A DNA stretch of 64,000 nt from Brevibacterium sp. HMSC07C04. Its GTDB lineage: Bacteria > Actinomycetota > Actinomycetes > Actinomycetales > Brevibacteriaceae. Below, one piece after another: positions 27,180 through 35,698 of the stretch; positions within the stretch are counted from its first letter, which is position 1; the number at the start of each line of letters is the position of its first letter. The notes under the pieces are model-generated. The model searched no databases. It saw only the letters and a program-made list of their open reading frames with translations, and was not told where the DNA came from. The translations under genes and the position numbers were made by a program. Where the stretch lies: the NCBI RefSeq assembly GCF_001815905.1, contig NZ_KV823238.1, forward strand, positions 1-64,000, given 5' to 3'.

Positions 27180-28388
27180 ATGCTCAAGCAGAACTTCGGA
27201 GTGATCGGTGCGGGAATCATCGGGGCTGCAGTCGCGCGGGAACTGACCAAGCGCTTCCCGGGCGCTTCGGTCACGGTGCTCGATAAGGAGCCCCGTGCGG
27301 CGCAGCACCAGACGGGCCACAATTCCGGTGTGGTGCATGCGGGGCTGTACTACGAGCCCGGCAGCCTGAAAGCGCGCCTGTGTCGGCGGGGTGTGAGCCT
27401 CATGCGCGAGTACGCTCTCGACCGCGGTCTGCCGTACGAAGAGTGCGGCAAACTGGTCGTCGCATTGAATGAGGCCGAAGAGGCTCGTCTCGGTGCCATC
27501 TATGAAAGGGCCGTCGCAAACGGGGTTCCAGGCGTCGAGATGATCGGACCCGACGGAATTCGGGATGCGGAGCCCAACGCGGTCGGCCGTTCGGCGCTGC
27601 GCTCACCGCAGACGGCCATCATCGACTACGGCGCGGTGACACGAGAGCTTCTTTCTGATGTAGAGCATGCCGGGGGTCAGCTGATCTTCGGCGCAGAGGT
27701 GACGGACATCGCCAACTGCGGCGGCGGCTGTGCGGTCGGCGCGCGCCGCGGTGAAGAAACCCTGCGTTTGACCTTCGATCACGTGGTCGTGTGCGCTGGC
27801 CTGCAGTCCGACAGGGTCGCCAAGCTGGCAGGCGGTGCTGAACACCCCAAGATCGTGCCGTTCTTCGGCCAGTACTCCCGGCTGTCCCCGGAGTACAGAA
27901 CCGTTCTCAACGGGCTGGTCTACCCTGTGCCCGATCCCGCGTACCCGTTTCTCGGAGTTCACCTGACTAAGCGGGTCGACGGTGAGATGCTGGTGGGTCC
28001 GAACGCATTTCTCTCGTTCGGACGCGAAAACTACAGTGGTCGGCACATTGGAATCTCCGACAGCTTCGCAGTGGCTTCGGACCCGGGCTTCTGGCGGTTT
28101 GCCAGCCGAAACGTCAAGGCGGCCGTCCGTGAGTTCGGCGGTGTGATCTCCCGCCGCAGATTCCTGGCGGGCGCAGAACAGTATGTGCCGAGCCTTCGCG
28201 GTGCTGAATCGACCCCGATCACCCGAGGCATCCGCGCTCAGGCAATGGATCGCAGCGGGAACCTCGTCGATGACTTTGTGATCGAAAGGATCGGGGAGGC
28301 GACTCTCGTCCGCAATGCTCCCTCACCCGGTGCGACTTCGTCCTTGGCAATCGCCGAGAACTTAGTTGACACTACGGTGTTGCGGTGA
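27180..28388 (+). CDS. lhgO: L-2-hydroxyglutarate oxidase/dehydrogenase
   Basis: The start is the ATG at 27180 behind AGAGGGGAA; a much longer frame through the TRAP gene is an artefact of high GC. The 402-residue flavoprotein has the GxGxxG dinucleotide fold GVIGAGIIGAAVA, then TGHNSGVVHAGLYYEPGSLKARLC, diagnostic of LhgO. It oxidises L-2-hydroxyglutarate to 2-oxoglutarate, feeding electrons to the respiratory chain. Its place at the end of the TAXI/TRAP cluster suggests that a hydroxy- or dicarboxylate related to glutarate is imported. It overlaps the convergent usp gene by 17 bp. Confidence 0.9.
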   Translation: MLKQNFGVIGAGIIGAAVARELTKRFPGASVTVLDKEPRAAQHQTGHNSGVVHAGLYYEPGSLKARLCRRGVSLMREYALDRGLPYEECGKLVVALNEAEEARLGAIYERAVANGVPGVEMIGPDGIRDAEPNAVGRSALRSPQTAIIDYGAVTRELLSDVEHAGGQLIFGAEVTDIANCGGGCAVGARRGEETLRLTFDHVVVCAGLQSDRVAKLAGGAEHPKIVPFFGQYSRLSPEYRTVLNGLVYPVPDPAYPFLGVHLTKRVDGEMLVGPNAFLSFGRENYSGRHIGISDSFAVASDPGFWRFASRNVKAAVREFGGVISRRRFLAGAEQYVPSLRGAESTPITRGIRAQAMDRSGNLVDDFVIERIGEATLVRNAPSPGATSSLAIAENLVDTTVLR

Positions 28389-28761
28389 GCACGGGAACGT
28401 CGGATTCCAGCAGAATGCGCTGAGCCTGGGAGCCCAGGATGAATTTGCCGATGGCGCTGCGCTTGCGCAGACCGATGACGATCATGCTGGCCCCGTGCTC
28501 CCCGGCGCACCGGTTGAGGGTTTCCACCAGATTGTCTTCGTGTTCCGGCTGCAGAACCTCAGCATCAACACCTGCCCTGCGGGCTTGTTCTTCCAGTGCG
28601 GCGGTTTCGGAAGCGTTGAGAGTTGTGACTTCGCTGGCCGCCCCCAGCCGGGGAGAGTTCACCACGAGTGCGCGAGTGCCGCGTGCCTTCGCCTCGGCAA
28701 AGCCCGCATCGAGAGCAGCCTGACCTTCCGGCGAGGGGAGATAGCCGATGATGACTGTCAT
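28372..28761 (-). CDS. Universal stress protein UspA family
   Basis: The ATG at 28761 gives a single-domain 129-residue UspA-like protein (MTVIIGYLPSPEG). The nucleotide-binding motif is seen as IVIGLRKRSAIGKFILGSQA, matching the G-2X-G-9X-G-S pattern only in part, and the last strand is SDVPVLTATP. The longer open frame upstream is rejected. It diverges from the inositol-phosphatase family gene with a 23-bp gap and converges on lhgO. Confidence 0.88.
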   Translation of the reverse strand: MTVIIGYLPSPEGQAALDAGFAEAKARGTRALVVNSPRLGAASEVTTLNASETAALEEQARRAGVDAEVLQPEHEDNLVETLNRCAGEHGASMIVIGLRKRSAIGKFILGSQAQRILLESDVPVLTATP

Positions 28762-28784
28762 AGGACCACTGTAACGTGGAGCGC

Positions 28785-29699
28785 ATGATCGATCCGCTGT
28801 TGGCGCTCGCCCGGGACGCCGCGTTTCTCGGGTGGTCGCGCATGAGTCTGTGGGCTTCGAAGCTGTACCGCGCACACGTTGAAGCCAAAGACGACCCCAA
28901 CAATCTCGTCACGGAAGCCGATGCTGAAATCGAAGGGCTCGTACGCGGCTACTTTGCGCGGTTCCGCCCCGAGGACACGATCGTCGGCGAAGAATCCGCG
29001 GAACTTCTTGAGGCTCACGAGGTGGAAGACGGTTCCGCTGTGCTGTCCGGTCTCGTGCTTCCCACCCTGGCAGAAGACCCGCAGTTCGCGGCGCGTCTAC
29101 GTGAAATCGAACCACTGGAGTGGCACGTCGACCCGATTGACGGGACCGTCAACTTTGTCCGCGGACTGCCCGCCTACTGCATTTCCCTCGGCGCCCGCCG
29201 CCCCGACGACTGTCATCCGGCACACGGCCGGTGGGAGATCGGCCTCGTCGCAGCGCCGGTGCTGGACACCGTCTGGTACGCCCGCGCCGGTGCCGGCGCG
29301 TGGGTGCGCACAGGACTGCCGGAGGCTGCAGAACTGGCAACAGGCGCCTCGGCGGACCGGATCAGCGGAACCCCGGCGGGACTGCCGGGGGCGGTTGCCG
29401 CGACCGGGTTCGGCTACGCCCCACAGAGGCGCGCTGAACAGGTCAGCAGACTCAGCCCGGTGCTGCAGGAGTTCGACGATGTGCGGCGCATGGGCTCAGC
29501 CGCAATCGACCTGTGCCTGGCGGCGGAAGGGAAAGTCAACGCCTATTTTGAGCGCGGCCTGGGCATCTACGACTGGGCCGGGGGAGCGGTCATCGCCCGC
29601 GAAGCCGGCCTGCACGTGCAGCTGCCCACCGACCGCAGCGAGCCGGTCATAGTCGCAGACACAGCCGAACGCATGGAGTTTCTGCGGCGCCACGCCTGA
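28785..29699 (+). CDS. Inositol monophosphatase family protein
   Basis: The start is ambiguous between GTG 28776 and ATG 28785. TAACGT (28772-28777) sits seven bases before the ATG, a leaderless arrangement, so I chose 28785 (304 residues). Metal-site motifs are complete: GEES, DPIDGTVNF and YDWAGG. The family hydrolyses inositol-1-phosphate, histidinol phosphate, fructose-1,6-bisphosphate or 3'-phosphoadenosine phosphates; nothing nearby picks one. Confidence 0.88.
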   Translation: MIDPLLALARDAAFLGWSRMSLWASKLYRAHVEAKDDPNNLVTEADAEIEGLVRGYFARFRPEDTIVGEESAELLEAHEVEDGSAVLSGLVLPTLAEDPQFAARLREIEPLEWHVDPIDGTVNFVRGLPAYCISLGARRPDDCHPAHGRWEIGLVAAPVLDTVWYARAGAGAWVRTGLPEAAELATGASADRISGTPAGLPGAVAATGFGYAPQRRAEQVSRLSPVLQEFDDVRRMGSAAIDLCLAAEGKVNAYFERGLGIYDWAGGAVIAREAGLHVQLPTDRSEPVIVADTAERMEFLRRHA

Positions 29700-29744
29700 G
29701 CGCTTGAAGCGAGTGAACGCCGAAATGGCCTGCGCGCAGTCGGG

Positions 29745-30500
29745 TCAGTAGTACACGGCCAGCGGTCCGCGCGGCCCGTCAACCACCTGGACGGGAGTGT
29801 TGAACACGCGGGTGAGGACCTCGCTGCGCATAATGTCCTCCGGCGGGCCGAACTCGACCACCTGACCTTCTTTGACAGCGCAGATGCTGTCGGCGTAGGC
29901 GGCGGCGAAGTTGATGTCGTGCAGCACGATCACGACCGTGCGGCCCAGTTCATTGGCCACGCGGCGCAGGTGGCGCATCATGATCACCGAGTGCTGCATG
30001 TCGAGGTTGTTCAGCGGTTCGTCCAACAGGACGTAGTCGGTTTCCTGCGCCAGGACCATGGCCACATAGGCCCGCTGGCGCTGGCCGCCGGAAAGCTCAT
30101 CGAGGTAGCGGCCCTCAAAGCGGCTCAGCCCCAAGAAGTCAATTGCTTCGCTGATCGCGGTTTCGTCTTTTGAGGTAAGACGGCCCTTGGAGTGGGGAAA
30201 ACGGCCGAAGCCCACCAGCTGGCGCACCGTCAGCCGGGTCACGAAGTGGTTCTCCTGCCGAAGGATCGACACGATCTTCGCCAGTTCGTCGCTTTTGGTG
30301 GTCGTCACATCATGGCCGGCAACTGTAATGTGTCCGGAGTCCATGGCCATGAGTCGGCCGATCATCGTCAGCAGAGTCGACTTGCCCGCCCCGTTGGGGC
30401 CCACCAGCGCTGTAATGCCGTGCGCCGGGATCTCCAGGTTGACCGGACCGATGCAGACGTCGTCAGCGTATTTCCGCGCGACGTCGGACAGGTTGATCAC
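29745..30500 (-). CDS. Iron-siderophore ABC transporter ATP-binding protein
   Basis: The 251-residue ATPase of the FepC/FecE family has Walker A GPNGAGKST, signature LSGGQRQRA, Walker B VLLDEP and the H-loop VLHDI. It powers ferric-siderophore import through the two permeases upstream. It is the last gene of the four-gene minus-strand operon and overlaps the preceding permease gene by 4 bp (ATGA). Iron control through the DtxR-type boxes near 33600 is expected. Confidence 0.93.
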   Translation of the reverse strand: MINLSDVARKYADDVCIGPVNLEIPAHGITALVGPNGAGKSTLLTMIGRLMAMDSGHITVAGHDVTTTKSDELAKIVSILRQENHFVTRLTVRQLVGFGRFPHSKGRLTSKDETAISEAIDFLGLSRFEGRYLDELSGGQRQRAYVAMVLAQETDYVLLDEPLNNLDMQHSVIMMRHLRRVANELGRTVVIVLHDINFAAAYADSICAVKEGQVVEFGPPEDIMRSEVLTRVFNTPVQVVDGPRGPLAVYY

Positions 30501-31636
30501 AGGCGCCCCTTTCGGAGGATGTAGACGAGGAAGAACGTGCCGCCGACGATCTCCATGATGATCCCCACGCTGCCTTCGGCGTAGAACAGGTTCTTGAGCA
30601 CAAAGTGCGAACCGGCCAGAATCACATAGCCGACGAGCACGCCCATGGGGAACAGCAGACGGTGATCGAAGGTGTCTGCCAGCTGGTAGGTGATCATCGC
30701 GGTGAGAAAGCCGAAGAAGGTCATCGGCCCGACCAGTGCGGTGGAAACTGCCATGAGCACAGCGATCAGCAGCAGCGAGCCGATCAGGAGCCGTTTGTGG
30801 TTCAGTCCCAGGTTCACGGCCGTCTCACGGCCCAGCCCCATGAGGTTGAGCCTGCGGCCCATGGCCCACAGTCCGCCGCCGGCTGCCAACACAAGCGGTA
30901 TGGCGATCGGCAGGTAGCGGACATCGGCGTTGGCGATCGAGCCGATCAGGCGGGCGGTGAGAACATCGAATTCGCTCGGGGTCAGCAGCCGCTGCATGAA
31001 AGTGGACAGGGCGCCCAGCCCGCCGCCGAGGACAAGACCGATGAGCAGGGTGATCTGCAGGTCGTGTCCGGAAACATCGCGCCCCCGGCCGAATCCGCCG
31101 AGCAGCCACCCGTAGAGCAGACCCGCCGCACCGGTCATGACGGCCGCCTGGACCAAGAACGGCACGGTGCCGGTCAGTGCGGCTGTGCCGCCGGCGCCGA
31201 GGAAGAACACCGCCGCGGTCTGCACAAGCCGGTACAGGGATTCAAAGCCCATGATCGACGGGGTGAGGATTCGGTTGTTCGTCACAGTCTGGAAGGCAAT
31301 AGTCGCGGTGGCCTGTGCAAATGCGACGACGGCGATGACCAGCAGGGTGGAGGCCCGCAGCTGTGAGATGGCCCAAAAACCCGGGTGACTGATGGGCACA
31401 GGGCTCTTCCAGGCCAGCGTGGCGGCCGTAACCGCCAGGGCAAGCAGACCCAGGACGCCCATCATGATCCAGTAGCGGCGCTTCTTGGCCTTTGTGGGAA
31501 GAGCACCGGAGAAGCGTTCGGGGGCCGCCCGCATCGAGTCGGCGACCAGGCACTCCTCAAACAGGATGGGGTGGCCGGCGGGAAGGCGCTCATTGGCCGA
31601 AACCCGCGGCGGCAGGGAGCGGGGAGTATCAGGCAT
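30497..31636 (-). CDS. Iron-siderophore ABC transporter permease (second FecCD subunit)
   Basis: The 379-residue FecCD-family permease has about nine to ten hydrophobic helices and the conserved family regions TNNRILTPSIMGFE and GPMTFFGFL. It carries an unusual hydrophilic extension of roughly 50 residues before the first helix; an internal Met at residue 35 is an alternative start, but the first ATG overlaps the upstream stop by 8 bp, as expected for a coupled operon. It should form a heterodimer with the other permease. Confidence 0.9.
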   Translation of the reverse strand: MPDTPRSLPPRVSANERLPAGHPILFEECLVADSMRAAPERFSGALPTKAKKRRYWIMMGVLGLLALAVTAATLAWKSPVPISHPGFWAISQLRASTLLVIAVVAFAQATATIAFQTVTNNRILTPSIMGFESLYRLVQTAAVFFLGAGGTAALTGTVPFLVQAAVMTGAAGLLYGWLLGGFGRGRDVSGHDLQITLLIGLVLGGGLGALSTFMQRLLTPSEFDVLTARLIGSIANADVRYLPIAIPLVLAAGGGLWAMGRRLNLMGLGRETAVNLGLNHKRLLIGSLLLIAVLMAVSTALVGPMTFFGFLTAMITYQLADTFDHRLLFPMGVLVGYVILAGSHFVLKNLFYAEGSVGIIMEIVGGTFFLVYILRKGRL

Positions 31637-32582
31637 GAGACTTCTTCCTCAGCAGGAGGGCAACGAACACGACTGAGCCGACAACACCCAGAATCAGGCT
31701 GACCGGGATCTCAAACGGGGCGATGACAATCCGCCCGATGAGGTCTGACACAGTCACCGCGGCAATGCCCATGAGGGCCACCCACGGCAGGTTTGAGCGC
31801 AGGTCGTCACCGCGGAACATAGACACGATATTCGGGACCACCAGGCCGAGGAAAGGCAGATTGCCGACGACGACGGTGACAACACCGGTGGCCAGGGCGA
31901 CCAGGCCGGTGCCCAGCAGAATGACCCGGTTGTAGTTGATGCCGACGTTGACGGCCACGCTTTCGCCCAGCCCGACAACGGTGAAGCGGTCAGCGGCGAT
32001 GAAGATGGCAATGGCTATCGCAACGACGACCCACAGCGGTTCGTACTGGCCTTTGAGCACCGAGGTGAAGGATCCGGCAAACCAGATTCCGAGGCTTTGC
32101 AGCATGTCGGTGGCCAAGGCTATGTAGGTGGAGACTGCACCGACGACAGCGCCGAGCATGAGTCCGACGATCGGCACGATCACGGATGAGCGCAGCGTCA
32201 CCTGGCGCAGGAAGGCAAAGAAGATGAGTGTGCCGATGAAGCTCATGACGATTGCCCCGGCCATGTGGACCAGCAGGCCCGAATCGGGGGCGATGATCAT
32301 CGTCAGCAGAAGGCCCAGCCCCGCCCATTCGGTGGTGCCGGTGGTTGTCGGCTCGACAAAGCGGTTCTGGGTCATGAGCTGCATGACGAGTCCGCACATG
32401 GCCATTGCCGCACCGGAGAGCACGAGGGCCAGGGTGCGGGGAACGCGTGTGATGCTGAACATTTCGGCACCGCCCTCGCCGAAGATGTCGAAGACGCCCA
32501 CAAAAAGAGAAGCAACGACCAGCGCCGCAGTCACAGCGACTGCGGCGCCGAATCGCCACGTGAGCAGGGCAGGACGGGTCAC
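31629..32582 (-). CDS. Iron-siderophore ABC transporter permease (first FecCD subunit)
   Basis: It begins with GTG overlapping the binding-protein stop (GTGA). The 317-residue FecCD permease has the typical TQNRFVEPTTTGTTEWAG segment and NLPFLGLVVPNIV, and about nine helices. No long N-terminal extension is present, unlike its partner subunit. Together they make the membrane channel for a ferric chelate. Confidence 0.92.
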   Translation of the reverse strand: MTRPALLTWRFGAAVAVTAALVVASLFVGVFDIFGEGGAEMFSITRVPRTLALVLSGAAMAMCGLVMQLMTQNRFVEPTTTGTTEWAGLGLLLTMIIAPDSGLLVHMAGAIVMSFIGTLIFFAFLRQVTLRSSVIVPIVGLMLGAVVGAVSTYIALATDMLQSLGIWFAGSFTSVLKGQYEPLWVVVAIAIAIFIAADRFTVVGLGESVAVNVGINYNRVILLGTGLVALATGVVTVVVGNLPFLGLVVPNIVSMFRGDDLRSNLPWVALMGIAAVTVSDLIGRIVIAPFEIPVSLILGVVGSVVFVALLLRKKSHA

Positions 32583-33562
32583 TGCTTGTTGAATTCCTCC
32601 GCGAGGTTTTCAAGAGCCTCGGTGTAGGTCTGGATAGATTCGTTGACGTAGGTGTCCTCCGGCATGTATAGCACGTGGCCTTCCTTGATGGCGGTCACGT
32701 TCTTCAGAGCAGCGGAGTTCGAAACGACGTCCTTTGCCGGGTGGTATTTTTCGCCGTCCTTCATGGTGATGGCGGCATCACGGTCCATGACGATGATCCA
32801 GTCAGGGTTGGACTTGGCGATCGCTTCAACGCTGACGTCATCGCCCTCGTGGTCTTCCGAGGCTTCCGGAACGTCAAGGGCGGGCTTCAGGCCGACCATG
32901 TCGAACAGCGGGCCGGCGCCGCGGCCCTGGGAAGGAGCGGAGTAGTTGAGGTTGCCGCCGGTGGAGATCAGACCCATGACGGTCTGGTCCTTGTTGTAGC
33001 TGTCCTTAGCTGCCTTTTCGGCGTCCTCGAACTTCTTGACGAGTTCGTCAGCCTCTTTTTCTTTGCCGAAGACTTCGCCCAGGGCAGTGGTCTGGCGCTT
33101 GAACTCTTCGTCCAGGGGCTTGCCGTCGCGCGGTTCGAGATCGACGATCGGGGTGTCCCCGGCGAGCTCCTTGATCTTGTCTTCGTGCTGAGTGAAGCGC
33201 TGACCGGTGATGATCACGTCAGGTTCAGCGGCCACGATCGCTTCGAGGTCGGGTTCGCGGTGGTTGCCCAGGTCGACAACTGATTCGTCTTCGCGCAGCT
33301 CCAGCGACTTCGGAACGATCTTGCGGGGAGCTGCAACGGGCTTGACGCCCCAGTCTTCAAGCGTCTGGAAAGAGCGGTTGTCCAGAGCAACAACCTTCTT
33401 TGGGTTCTTCGGAACCTCGACGGTGCCGTCGTTCGTTTCGATGCTGACGGTTTCAGCGCTGCCGGATTGGCTGTTCTCAGCGGTGCCGGAGCCGCATGCA
33501 GCAAGGGTCAGTGCGAGGGTGCTCGCACCGATGAGTGCGGCGAAGCGTCGTGCAGTCTTCAT
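32579..33562 (-). CDS. Siderophore-binding lipoprotein (FatB/CeuE/YclQ-like)
   Basis: The 327-residue product has a lipoprotein signal with lipobox LAAC (Cys23) and a class III periplasmic-binding fold: early VVALDNRSFQTLEDWG, middle EAIVAAEPDVIITGQRF, late LYMPEDTYVNESIQTYTEALENL. Residues fit catecholate-type binders such as CeuE and YclQ better than FhuD, but the ligand is not certain. It is the first gene of the operon, and a DtxR-type box lies about 37 bp upstream of its start. Confidence 0.9.
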   Translation of the reverse strand: MKTARRFAALIGASTLALTLAACGSGTAENSQSGSAETVSIETNDGTVEVPKNPKKVVALDNRSFQTLEDWGVKPVAAPRKIVPKSLELREDESVVDLGNHREPDLEAIVAAEPDVIITGQRFTQHEDKIKELAGDTPIVDLEPRDGKPLDEEFKRQTTALGEVFGKEKEADELVKKFEDAEKAAKDSYNKDQTVMGLISTGGNLNYSAPSQGRGAGPLFDMVGLKPALDVPEASEDHEGDDVSVEAIAKSNPDWIIVMDRDAAITMKDGEKYHPAKDVVSNSAALKNVTAIKEGHVLYMPEDTYVNESIQTYTEALENLAEEFNKQ

Positions 33563-33598
33563 GATGTTTCTTTCATGTCCGTGTCGGAAGAGTGAAAG

Positions 33599-33617
33599 TT
33601 AGGCGAGGCTTACCTAA
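33599..33617. promoter_or_regulatory. DtxR/IdeR iron box upstream of siderophore importer
   Basis: TTAGGCGAGGCTTACCTAA matches 16 of 19 positions of the DtxR/IdeR consensus TTAGGTTAGGCTAACCTAA. It lies about 37 bp before the siderophore-binding protein start, the right place to repress the operon in high iron. Confidence 0.9.
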
Positions 33618-33651
33618 CGGGCCCGAGAACAGCATAGGCGAAGTATTTCCG

Positions 33652-33670
33652 AAAGGAAAGCCTAACCTAA
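33652..33670. promoter_or_regulatory. Second DtxR-like iron box between importer and amidohydrolase
   Basis: On the minus strand these bases read TTAGGTTAGGCTTTCCTTT, with a perfect 12-base left half and 15 of 19 overall matches to the DtxR consensus. It lies 53 bp from the first box and 46 bp from the amidohydrolase start, so either or both divergent units could be controlled. Confidence 0.65.
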
Positions 33671-33715
33671 TGCCCTGGCCCCTGTCGTACCGCCGTGGGC
33701 TCTAGACTTGCGGCT

Positions 33716-35395
33716 ATGTCATCACGCCGTCGCCTGTTTCTCGGTGCCCGTTTCCTCACCTTCGACCGCTCCCTGCCGCAAGCATCAGCTGTCCTCGTCG
33801 AGGACGAAAAGATTGTCGCTGTGGGGGAGGCGCCTGAGCTGCGTGCCCACGCTGTCGGCGCTGAAACCGTCGACCTCGGCGGGACCGTCGCAGTGCCCGG
33901 CTTCGTCGACGCCCACATCCACGGACTGTCACAGGCACTCGGGGCAGAAGAGCTCAGCCTTTTCGGCACCGAAACACTTGACCAGGCAATGGCCGCACTG
34001 GCCGACTATGCGGGGCAGGTGCCCGACGGCGAATGGGTCATCGGCGCCGGCTGGGACTTCACCAAATGGGGTCTCGACGCACAGCCAGACCGCGCTTTCC
34101 TCGAAAAAGCCGCCCCGCACAACCCCGTTGCCCTGTGGTCGATCGACTACCACACCCTGTGGGTCAACGGACGCGCCCTCGCAGAAGCGGGAGTCGGCCC
34201 ACACACCCCCGACCCGCACGACGGTGAATTCGTGCGCGAACCCGGAGGGCGGCTCACCGGCATCATCCGCGAAGGTGCTGCGGACCTCATCAAAGCCGTA
34301 ATCCCGGACCCTTCCGCCTCGGCGGCTGCCGACGCCCTGAAGATCCAGCAGCGTAAGTGGCTTTCCGAAGGGCTCACGGGCCTGCACGAAATCGAAGGCG
34401 AACTGTCGCGGCTGGCCTGGCAGGAACTCGGTGCGCGCGGCGAACAGAACATCCGGGTGGTCAAATACCTCCGCCCGCGGGAGCTCGACTGGGCACAGTC
34501 CTCCGGCTGGATCACCGGTGGGGGCGACGCCTGGTTCCACCACGGCGGGCTCAAGCTGTTCGCCGACGGAGCACTCGGGTCCCACACCTGCCACATGTCC
34601 TCGCCTTTCCCACGGGTCGAAGGCGAAGGGGCTCCCAACTACGGCGCCGAGGTGATTTCGGAAGACGCCCTGACTCAGGCCATGGTCGAGGTGTATCGGG
34701 CAGGCATTGTGCCGATCGTCCACGCCATCGGCGACCAGGCCGTCCACCAGGTGCTCAGCGCCTACGCGCGAACAGATGCTGAACACCGTGCCGCAGAAAA
34801 GCGCTTGGGTCGTGCCCTGCGGCGTCGCATCGAACATTCGCAGTTCATCCAGCCTGGTGACATTCAGCGCTTTGCCGCCCTCGGCGTCATCGCCTCGATG
34901 CAGCCGCGGCACTGCATTTCCGACCTGCACCTGCTGGCGCAGATTCCGCTGGACGCGGCACTCGCCGGCTACGCCTGGACGCAACTGGAAGACGCCGGTG
35001 TTGCGCTCGCCTTCGGATCCGACGCCCCGGTGGAGCCGAGCACTCCGTGGGCTGCCGTGTACGCGGCAATGACCAGGGCGGACATCAGCGGCGACCGGTC
35101 GAGCACCTACCAGCCCCAGCGGCGGATGAGCGCCTACCGCGCAATCGCCGCTCACACCTCTGGTGCTGCCTATGCCGCCGGCAGAGAAAGCGTGTCCGGT
35201 CGCATTGCTCCGGGCATGGAGGCCGATTTCATCGCCGTCGACACTGACCCGCTGGCGCGCGAAGGAGCCGACGGCGCACTGCCCTTTGCGACTGCCTACC
35301 CCGATGAGGACGCCCTGTTCGAACAGGCTGAGGCCATCCGCGACACTCAGGTGGAGACCACGATCGTCGGCGGGCAGGTGCGGTTCAGCCGCTGA
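33716..35395 (+). CDS. YtcJ-like amidohydrolase
   Basis: TAGACT (33703-33708) lies seven bases before the ATG at 33716, indicating a leaderless mRNA; the GTG at 33695 is therefore less likely. The 559-residue protein has the metal-dependent hydrolase motifs PGFVDAHIHG, a central GLKLFADGALGS, HAIGD, and a late FGSDAPVEP. YtcJ-type members form a large family of mostly uncharacterised amidases and deacylases. The divergent iron-uptake operon suggests an optional link to siderophore processing, but this is only positional. Confidence 0.85.
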   Translation: MSSRRRLFLGARFLTFDRSLPQASAVLVEDEKIVAVGEAPELRAHAVGAETVDLGGTVAVPGFVDAHIHGLSQALGAEELSLFGTETLDQAMAALADYAGQVPDGEWVIGAGWDFTKWGLDAQPDRAFLEKAAPHNPVALWSIDYHTLWVNGRALAEAGVGPHTPDPHDGEFVREPGGRLTGIIREGAADLIKAVIPDPSASAAADALKIQQRKWLSEGLTGLHEIEGELSRLAWQELGARGEQNIRVVKYLRPRELDWAQSSGWITGGGDAWFHHGGLKLFADGALGSHTCHMSSPFPRVEGEGAPNYGAEVISEDALTQAMVEVYRAGIVPIVHAIGDQAVHQVLSAYARTDAEHRAAEKRLGRALRRRIEHSQFIQPGDIQRFAALGVIASMQPRHCISDLHLLAQIPLDAALAGYAWTQLEDAGVALAFGSDAPVEPSTPWAAVYAAMTRADISGDRSSTYQPQRRMSAYRAIAAHTSGAAYAAGRESVSGRIAPGMEADFIAVDTDPLAREGADGALPFATAYPDEDALFEQAEAIRDTQVETTIVGGQVRFSR

Positions 35396-35487
35396 CGCCA
35401 CTCTGGTGGGCTGTGGAAGACCACACGCGCGAGGCTGACTCAACCGCACAGATTAAGTATCATGGGTCACACAAACTGCCGTCATCA

Positions 35488-35580
35488 CGCTCTTCGGGAG
35501 AGCCCGCGCGAAGCCATCGCGTCGGCGCCGTAGGTGCAATCCCCTCCCCGGGAAACTCTCAGGCCCAGTACTGAAGAGCG
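35488..35580 (+). ncRNA. Glycine riboswitch, single aptamer
   Basis: The aptamer is closed by a perfect 8-bp P1 helix (CGCTCTTC, 35488-35495, with GAAGAGCG, 35573-35580). Core elements are GGGAGAG, GCGCCGTAGGTGCAA and GGGAAACTCTCAGGCCCAGTAC split over 35496-35572, all typical of the gcvT class. Only one aptamer is seen. Downstream, GTTGCCG (35598-35604) can pair with CGGCAAC (35629-35635), a likely expression platform. Glycine binding is expected to turn on gcvP. Confidence 0.93.
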
Positions 35581-35698
35581 GAGGCGACTCTGAAACCGTT
35601 GCCGGAACGCGCTTCGCCGCCGACCGCACGGCAACAGAGCGGGGAGGAGACCGCAGCTGAGCCAGCTGGCCAGCAAGACTCCAACCCAAGGAACGCCC

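Noticed and set aside
35581-35698. Second glycine aptamer in tandem
   Set aside because: No second GGGAGAG or CTCAGGC core follows the first aptamer; the remaining hairpin fits an expression platform.
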